From positions 6,611,361 to 6,675,360 of the forward strand of contig CM041200.1 in NCBI GenBank assembly GCA_023078555.1: DNA of 64,000 bases, given 5' to 3'. The position numbers and the translations under genes were made by a program. Positions 57,455 through 64,000 of the stretch are shown here, in pieces. Every line of letters begins with the position of its first letter. Within the stretch, counting starts at the first letter, position 1. This DNA is from Ulva prolifera. Taxonomy: Eukaryota > Chlorophyta > Ulvophyceae > Ulvales > Ulvaceae. The notes beneath the pieces are model-generated. The model was not told the origin of the DNA and ran no database searches. It saw only the letters and a program-made list of their open reading frames with translations.

Positions 57455-58640
57455 TCTCATCTGTTTCTTGATGTGAGGGATGCCTGACTGCCAAGCTATG
57501 TACCCACAGGAGTCATATGCGTGTCCCATTTGCCTGCTGCAGCGAAATCAGAGGAGATAGACTCACGCAGTTCCCATGGAGGCGATAACAGTTACGCCCA
57601 TGTTAGGATGCATACGCTGTGCCTCTTGGTAACAAAGAATGGACAATACTGCGCGACTCATATATACGCAAATGCTGTTTTTCTGTGTGCGTGTTCTGCT
57701 GCAGCTTCCCAAATCGGCTCATCTTTGCTGTCAATGTGAAGCCACACTTTTCTCACCATTCAGTGCAAGAAAATTATAACAAAGCCAACATTACCAAGTG
57801 GGACCTGGAACCAAAACTTGCAATCACAGCTCGTGGATGTGCACAGGATGCTGGCGTTGACACAAATATGTACGTGACCTGCCACGTCAACGACCAGCAT
57901 ATGAAATGTTCACTGTGGCCGCGCCTATGATGCATGCTCGAGTCAAATTTGCTGTAGCCTTCAGACCAGAGCACACTTGAATCGCACAGAATATACTCTT
58001 TACACATTGCCGGCCAGACCGCAAGAGCAATGGCACTTTGATGAATTGGCTGAGAGATCATCCGACCATCCACATGTATGTTCCTTACTGAATTTTTTTT
58101 ATGTGTCGCCCTCATGCCGCTGTGCTGCTCCTCTCCTGCTGGTTTGGCCTGTTGCCTGCTTTGACTCCAAGTTCACAACACGTCCTTAAGGGAATTTCGC
58201 CTGCACCGGAGACACCTCAGCTTACATTTCAAATCTCGCTTATGTGCACGGACATTCGTAGGGCGCATGCAAAACACAGCAAATCTACAGCCTGATTGCT
58301 GAGTGCACTGCACCGACCAAGTGCATCAGAGTTGCATCAGAGTTGCAAGGCCTGACTATATCACCTGCAGACGAATAGCAAATACACTGCACTACACTGC
58401 ACTGCGATGGGGAGTTGGAGGCACACATCGCCGGCAAAGATATCCTGAGGCTCGCCAAAGAGATCCCCAAATGGAGAGGGCTCCATTGTTCCCCTGTTGT
58501 CCGTCCATGACTCAGGGTCGGGGACACGCCTGCACTGAGGCTCTGATGTTGGGTGAAATGCGGAGATCACGGCAAGACTATCATCTGCATTATGAAGGAT
58601 ATCAAGAGAGGTTCAACAAAAAAATGGTACATACTTGAAC
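57455..58640. repeat. Old direct duplication, unit D
   Basis: Partner of unit C. Its 3' end runs into the last exon of the bS21 gene at 58613. Confidence 0.75.
58330..58509 (+). pseudogene. Second copy of the conserved exon, nonsense-bearing
   Basis: Frame-conserved counterpart of 55560-55734. The codon CAG after SPADE has become TAG, and a 9-base (in-frame) length change follows. The terminal half LEAHIAGKDILRLAKEIPKW is intact and uses the same stop. Probably a pseudogene unless transcription starts after the TAG. Confidence 0.45.
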
Positions 58641-59320
58641 AGCCCCTTCTCCTTCATCTTCCGCTTCTTGATGTCTTGCGGGTTCTCGAATGTCCTTCTC
58701 CGCCTCACCTGCCAGCGAACAACAACTTGCGCTCGTCATGTGTAATGTTGAAGTGGTGCAGACTTTTCGAAAATTCACAGCCATCGATCAATCGTCTCAT
58801 GAGCACCAACGACCACTGAGAACAATGAAGCACAGCTACGATGCAGTTAGGCTTCGGGATCACATGTTAACGCATTACCCTTCGAAAACGCCCTAGCACC
58901 ACGCCTGTGACTGATATCCGCTGCTCAAGACTCCATGGCAGTCCAGCGCTGCAGATGTAGATGGGTGTGACAGTGTTCAGGATTGCAGTCAATGGCAGCG
59001 CGGGCCACAACAGTCTAGATTCCACAGCCAGAAAGAAAAGACGTTGCAGAATTAGGTCAAGGCATCGGACCCGCATGTGTGGTGGCTGTCGTTTGCGAAC
59101 TGCACGGAATAATCTACACCGCTGCCCAACTGCAGGGAAGGCGCACCTCGTATACGACCTTGGAGGCAGACACAGCACGCCTAAATCTGCGTAGAGCTGA
59201 ATCCTCTGGCTCACGCTCGTTGACCGACACCTGCAGTCCGGGGAAACTCTTGGGTGCACGTGTGATCTGAGCTAGAATGTTGGCCGCTCGAAGCCTTGCA
59301 TATTGCCGAAACTGCCGCAT
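58613..59320 (-). CDS. RPS21: Organellar ribosomal protein bS21
   Basis: Small-subunit ribosomal protein of bacterial type that sits near the mRNA exit channel and anti-Shine-Dalgarno region; here nucleus-encoded for mitochondrion or plastid. Two exons, 59320-59147 and 58708-58613 (TGA), join in phase 0 to give 89 residues. Residues 1-28 (MRQFRQYARLRAANIL...) are basic with no acidic residue, a typical presequence. The core LQVSVNEREPEDSALRRFRR then AVSASKVVYEV, followed across the intron by RRRRTFENPQDIKKRKMKEK, matches the bS21 signature (V-x-E-x-E-x-x-x-x-a-L-R-R-F-k-R-x-v, R-R-R-x-F-e-k-P-x-x-x-r-k-R-k). The start is the ATG at 59320; an upstream in-frame TTG is not needed. The last codons overlap the end of the neighbouring duplication. 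Confidence 0.85.
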
Positions 59321-60426
59321 GACGCCAGAGCGCAGATGCTTGTCCAAGACAGAATTGTTGCGATTAGATCGACTTCCGCAAGACCGCTGTGTTGAGGACA
59401 GTAGAAGGGAGCCGACTTCACGCTCAGCGCCCGAACAGCAACACTACGTGCAAACTGCTGCGCACCTCAACGTGATAGCATTTGTTGCCTTTCATGCTGG
59501 CTTTGACGCCTGTCCGGTTGCCAGCACCGAGCCCGGTGGGTGCCCTGAACATTGTTGCGACGCCCATATTACCAGGCAAACAGAGAACCAACACAAACAG
59601 AACCAACTCACCAAACAAGCCACAAGTTTTTTCTTTGTAGCAGGGTAACGATCGCAGGATCGCGTTCTGTGTCTGTTTGGGCTCGCCAAGCGCACTGAAA
59701 CGTGCAACAATTTGTGGCCAGTGCGGCACGTGCACACCCCCGTTAAGTCTGTCGACAAGGCCCTCGGCGTGGGTGCAGATTGATCAGTGCCGGCGACGGA
59801 CACCGCGATGACGCAAATCAACATTAGAATTCTTTTTATGCTTTATGACCTTACATGCGCCAGTTGCATATCCAGTGAAGAAAATTCAGTTTGGCTGGCA
59901 CTCCTGCCAACTCAGCACCAAAGTGTTACAGTCTATGATTGACTCAGCAGGTACACGAACGTAATTTCTTGTCGTCTTGAGGGGTAAATGGCGCTGTGGG
60001 AAGCGAGGACATGTGCAGCTAGGTCAGTGGAGGCCAGTTTCATTCAGTGATGCGGATGCGCACATCACGGGTCAATGCAAGCAATTCCACGCCCCAATTC
60101 ATAGCAATATGCAGCAACACCTCCACTGATGTACGTGCTCGTTCTGCAAGCACGCCTACGGACACTCCAGGGTCTCGCATGCGGATGCCAGGATGCCCTT
60201 TGTTCCACCAGGGTGGGTCCATGTCTCCGACACGACAAGTTCCTGACGATTAATATCACAGCATGCTTTCCAGACGTCACCAGGAACACACGATGACTTC
60301 CAGCTTCTGCCAAACCAGATCGCCAGCCCGACGCATGTAGAGACAGGCACATTCCACTTGCGGAGTTCCACAGCGACTGTGCAGGACATCAAATTGTCAT
60401 GAGCAGTTCATCTCCAGGGATGCCGT
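59321..60426. other. No confident gene; some protein-like minus-strand sequence
   Basis: The proximal part is the likely promoter/5' UTR of the bS21 gene. At 60220-60040 on the minus strand is a protein-like stretch (DPGVSVGVLAERARTSVEVL then LHIAMNWGVELLALTRDVRI) with a stop at 60040. I cannot identify it; upstream frames contain stops. Confidence 0.35.
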
Positions 60427-61039
60427 TCACATCGGTGCGGCATTGTGCTCCCCACCACGCTTCAAGTCGCTGTAGTTGTTGATGTCATGTACAGCTGCTT
60501 GAAAGTTTGCCGCCGCTTCTTCATGCAGCCCGCCAAAAGTTGACACCTCTTTCCTGATCAGCTTATGCTCATGATCTGCCCAAGCATGGTTGCAATTGCA
60601 CACCCATGGAGAATCAAAGCATGAGCACTGGCAGCCCCGCTTCTTGCATCTCCTGGTGTTTGGATCATGCTCTGTATGCTTATGTTTGCAGCGACACCTC
60701 AACACCCACGAGCCTTCTGACATAATGAAGAAAAAATTCTTGCACGGGCATTTTTTGCACCTGCATGGAACGATGGAATGCTGGGAAAGTGTAGCAGATT
60801 CTCCTGACGGGGAGCTTCAGGGTAAAGATCTACCTGTAGTCTGACTCCTTGCTTCCTTTACCGTGGTAACAAAGGCGATGGCCACAAATGCACTGGCTCT
60901 GAGAATTGACTGAGATGCAGGACTTTTCACAGTCCCGGCATCTCCAAGTCCACGAATACACAGCCTTTGTCCCTGCACAGTGCTTCTGTGCATTTCCAAG
61001 AAGCACGTTCTCACCAGATTTCGACTCCGAAATACGCAC
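60427..61039 (-). CDS. FAM221 family Cys/His-rich protein, C-terminal exons
   Basis: A member of the FAM221A/B family, small Cys/His-rich proteins of unknown biochemical role. Two exons: about 61039-60862 (donor GTAAAG) and 60716-60427 (TGA), joining in phase so that CICGHRLCYH runs into EGSWVLRCRCKHKHTEHDPN. Visible family pattern: C-x-C-G-H-x-x-x-x-H, then C-x-C-x-H-x-H-x-E-H-D, R-R-C-K-K-x-G-C-x-C-x-C-F, and finally V-C-N-C-N-H-x-W-x-x-H-E-H. These correspond to the FAM221 repeats of paired Cys/His that probably bind zinc. The Ala/Asn-rich end KRGGEHNAAPM lacks a domain. N-terminal exon(s) lie upstream of 61039 and were not identified, so the start given is an exon limit and not the translation start. 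Confidence 0.68.
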
Positions 61040-62803
61040 GATCAGACTGCGCTGGTGGCTGTGTGCCGCCTGCTTCGACCATTCTCAAGACTTGTTCCTG
61101 TGCCGTGTGGAGGTGGCAAATGCGTGTTGACACAAATTGGACGGAAGGTGATCTCTCAAACGACAAGAATTGGTACGAGCATGAGGAACCTCGTACCCGC
61201 TCTCGGGGAAATTAACATCTAGACGCAGACCTACAGATTTGGAGGCAGGGCTGAAAGGTAAAGAAGCACACCTGACATTGACTCACCTGCAATCAAGGCG
61301 TTGTCGCGGGCCCGTGGACACCAGGAGAACACCTGTAGCCACAAGCGGTGAAATGTCACACACAGCGAGAGAGCTGTGTGTGAATGCCGTAGGAACTGCA
61401 TGGCATACGCACAAAGAGAATAGGCTGACGGCACGTAACTTGCAGTATGTCGGCCATTCCTGCCCGCTGTCACTGGACTGGGCATGTGCACCTCAACAGT
61501 GCTCATGATGATCAGCCAGCAACTGCACAGCGCCTCGAGCTCGGGAAGCTGTGTCAACCATTGAGAGGTATAGAGAAGTAGATTTAAGCAGGCGCACGCA
61601 AGATAGGGCTTATTTCTCGCGAATCGTCGCACAAGCATACCATGTGGAACGGAGGGCACAAAGATTGTGACACAAACAAAGCACAGTAGTCTTTCAAATT
61701 GCGTGTCTGGAGAGCACTGTCTGGAGCTCACATGTGTACAGCTCCCGCATGTAGCCTGCACATAAATTGGCAGGGTCGCCGACAAGCAGCTAGCTGCACG
61801 CTGCATTTCGCTGATCATCATGACGTCGACGTCGACTGCAGTCTTCGACTACAGCTGACGCGCGCTGCATCAGTATTGCAAGTTCTACTTGCAACATGAT
61901 AATTATACGTTAACGGATGCAAGCCAAAATGAAGCAACAATCTACACACATCGCACCAATTGGTAAAGAACTGCGTGTATGGTGCTGTTGGGGCGTGCAC
62001 ACGGACCAATTGCGTACATGACTGTTGCAACATGTTGCCGAGGCCTCGTGAGCCAGACCCTTGAAATCGTGACGCAGCCCAGCCGTGGCGGCGAAGAGGC
62101 GGCGGCACACGTGTCTGGGCTTGCTGCGAACTGCGGGCCCGGAAATCTGTCATGGCATGTCATGGCGGACTCACCTTGCGACTCACTGAGTGAGATTCTT
62201 CAGTGCAGATAGGTGGTAGAGCGTAAGCCATTTTGCATCTATGAATTGCGATGCAAAATTCAGTTTTCTCGACAGTTGATCAGAACCTACATCTGGCGTG
62301 TGAACACAGCTGCAGTTTCCGACCTCTCGACCAGAACCGAACGCGACTGTAATCCAACTTCTTCACCTCACCACGCAAGAAGATTGAGGAGGCACGCCAC
62401 CTTCATCGCTGTAGTGGTTATCTGTCGCACTTGCTCGCTCAAGTTAACGCTGGCCGCTTAAGCTTTGTGAGCGTGTTGTCACCTAGGCCTGCAGGGCTTT
62501 CAAAGTTGTCGTCCGCATACGAATCTATGCTTGCTTGTTACGGGTACAGAGAAGCTTGTCTGTTGCATTGTACAACGAGACGTGTTTCGCCCATGATTCG
62601 GCCTTCAGAGCCTTGTTTTCTCCATCTTGCATTTCCAGATCTTTGCACTCGTTCGCCGATCAATGCGCTGCTACGCACTCGGGCAGCCTTCCTAGGGCCA
62701 GCTGCTGATGTGCTGCATGTATTTTGTATCCATGTTGTCGGAACCATCGGCCGGGCCCTGACACATGCTTTGGGATGCAGCTGAGCTGCAGTACTAGCGC
62801 GAC
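61040..62803. other. No gene recognised; should hold the FAM221 5' end
   Basis: A 196-codon minus-strand frame (61821-61231) is open but Cys/Leu-rich without domain signal. The N-terminal exon of the FAM221 gene is expected in this interval. Confidence 0.4.
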
Positions 62804-63169
62804 ATGTGCACAGCGAAACGTTTGGTGTTGGGTCCGTCTGCGCCCGCTCACTCCCGCGAACAGTACATGCTGGTGCTGCTTCCTAAGTACAGAGATTCGT
62901 GCGTTGTGTCTGGTACCGCCGGTTCACTTGGGAGGCGCTCTCGAGCTCTTGTGAGACGCATTCTTCTCGAGCAGCTTGAACAACGCGTGCTCGAATCATG
63001 TGGCCTCAACCATGTGTACTTCGGTGTACATGTGGCATATGGTGGCGTCCTTTATGACGTCGATAACTTAAAGACGTGGCTTCTAGCTGGCGTGGTTCCT
63101 GATAATCACGTCGACCGTTGCAGCGCTTCCACCGGGGCCGTTCCCGTGCTGCAGCGTATACCATTGTAG
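62804..63169 (+). CDS. Hypothetical 121-residue protein
   Basis: Open from ATG 62804 to TAG. The composition is balanced and protein-like, with YMLVLLPKYRDSCVVSGTAG, SLGRRSRALVRRILLEQLEQ, then HVYFGVHVAYGGVLYDVDNL and KTWLLAGVVPDN. I recognise no family and see no splice or promoter support. The preceding 370 bases are also open in another frame (62431-62784), so this could be part of a larger decayed element. Confidence 0.25.
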   Translation: MCTAKRLVLGPSAPAHSREQYMLVLLPKYRDSCVVSGTAGSLGRRSRALVRRILLEQLEQRVLESCGLNHVYFGVHVAYGGVLYDVDNLKTWLLAGVVPDNHVDRCSASTGAVPVLQRIPL

Positions 63170-63677
63170 ACAGTTGGCAGTGGTGACATGGCCATATAGA
63201 CAGTGGGTTGTGGCAGGCTCATTATGGACTCATCGAGGCGCAGCGTGTGCATGTCCAAAACGTATGCCACACGCCTGCACCAAATGCATGCAACCAGATG
63301 CTGAGCACTGAACAAGCTGCAGGAACAAAGCCACTTCACCAATACATCATCAAACGGATCAATGGATTTCAAGGCAACCATGAAGAAGCATAAGGTGCCA
63401 AGCATCACAACAGCACACTGCCTGGGCAGCCTTGGAACCAGGGCAGGCGGAAACGTGCGTTCTCTCCACTGCATATCGCTGGTTGTAGGTGTGACCATAT
63501 TGATCAATGTCCATGCGATGTGATTCCCATGTCGGCTTCGATTCAATATGCACGCGTGTGCTGGCCCGCATCACACCGCATGATACAGTGACACCCTTGG
63601 GTGCATCTTGAAGCACCGATGCTGCGCGCTAGCTAGCAGCCAACTTGAGATTGCTCTAAGCTTCAGAGCTCCTGCAG

Positions 63678-64000
63678 GTGACCTGCGTCCACGCGCAGCT
63701 GTCGGATGGGACAGAGGCAGTCGGCGCCCTGAAGGAGCTCTCACAGCAGAGCCGCGAAGACCCGGGCCGCTGTGCAGAGCAGCAACACCGCCTCGCAGCC
63801 GAGGCATGCATCATGCTCCTCATGCAAGACGCCGGTTCACACCCCTGCGGGGCGGGGTGCCCGCACCTCCCGCGCCTCCTGGGGGTCTCCTCTTCAGCGG
63901 CAGCCCCTGCTCCCGACCCGCCCTTCCCGGGCAAAGCCCCCCTACCGGAGCCTGACCTTCCCACCCAGCTGCTCATGCATATCGCCGACGGCGGCAGCCT
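63678..64000 (+). CDS. Unidentified exon running off the right edge
   Basis: After a CTCCTGCAG acceptor at 63677 a frame stays open for all 323 remaining bases: VTCVHAQLSDGTEAVGALKE, LSQQSREDPGRCAEQQHRLA, AEACIMLLMQDAG, then a Pro/Ala-rich loop and LPTQLLMHIADGG. The paired amphipathic helices resemble an armadillo/HEAT-like or other helical repeat protein. Family unknown; the gene continues beyond the window. Competing frames on both strands are open too because of the high GC content, so this is tentative. Confidence 0.4.
   Translation, partial: MTCVHAQLSDGTEAVGALKELSQQSREDPGRCAEQQHRLAAEACIMLLMQDAGSHPCGAGCPHLPRLLGVSSSAAAPAPDPPFPGKAPLPEPDLPTQLLMHIADGGS

Noticed and set aside
63106-63546. 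146-codon minus-strand frame as a transposase
   Set aside because: Three frames look equally open in parts and none shows a DDE/D block.

Overview
This window looks like nuclear DNA of a photosynthetic, probably flagellate eukaryote, most likely a green alga. The reasons are a nucleus-encoded chlorophyll synthase, a plant-type NDUFB2 complex I subunit, a plant-type FNR-fold oxidoreductase, many GC-rich coding exons split by GT..AG introns rich in CA/GT and TGCATG, and ciliary/centrosomal genes (TOGARAM-type TOG protein, gamma-tubulin complex GCP5, FAM221). I cannot name the species. TAG, TAA and TGA all serve as terminators, so the code is standard. Gene models were assembled by eye from homology, splice dinucleotides and reading phase; no RNA evidence was available.

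Layout. 0-3 kb (+): C-terminal part of the cap-binding protein CBP80/NCBP1. 3-7 kb: transposon relics (a hAT transposase fragment, a 111-bp GT microsatellite, the 3' end of a Ty3/gypsy element). 7-11 kb: a Pro/Gly-rich gene on the minus strand and a PRA1-like membrane exon with an inverted, decayed second copy. 11.9 kb (+): NDUFB2. 14-15.4 kb (+): FNR-like oxidoreductase. 16.3-18.5 kb (-): chlorophyll synthase. 19.4-32.4 kb (-): one long GCP5 gene whose 5.15-kb intron holds a complete TOGARAM-type gene on the opposite strand. 33.7-36.9 kb (+): CID-domain protein with a proline-rich tail. 37.7-41.0 kb (+): IQ-motif protein. 41.4-54.0 kb (-): a rearranged block in which two broken copies of a giant DUF3638/DUF3645-type gene flank two tandem, nearly identical 3-exon genes for a predicted secretory-fold (trypsin-like) serine protease with a small N-terminal header domain. 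54.7-58.6 kb: an older, diverged direct duplication with a short conserved exon. 58.6-61.0 kb (-): organellar ribosomal protein bS21 and a FAM221 protein. 63.7-64 kb (+): an unidentified exon running off the window.

The two most notable observations are the antisense nesting of one microtubule gene inside another, and the tandem header-protease pair. In that pair the protease exon is almost unchanged between copies, while amino-acid changes are crowded into residues 21-49 of the header. This is a pattern expected of an effector, immune or conflict protein, although that role is inferred and not shown.
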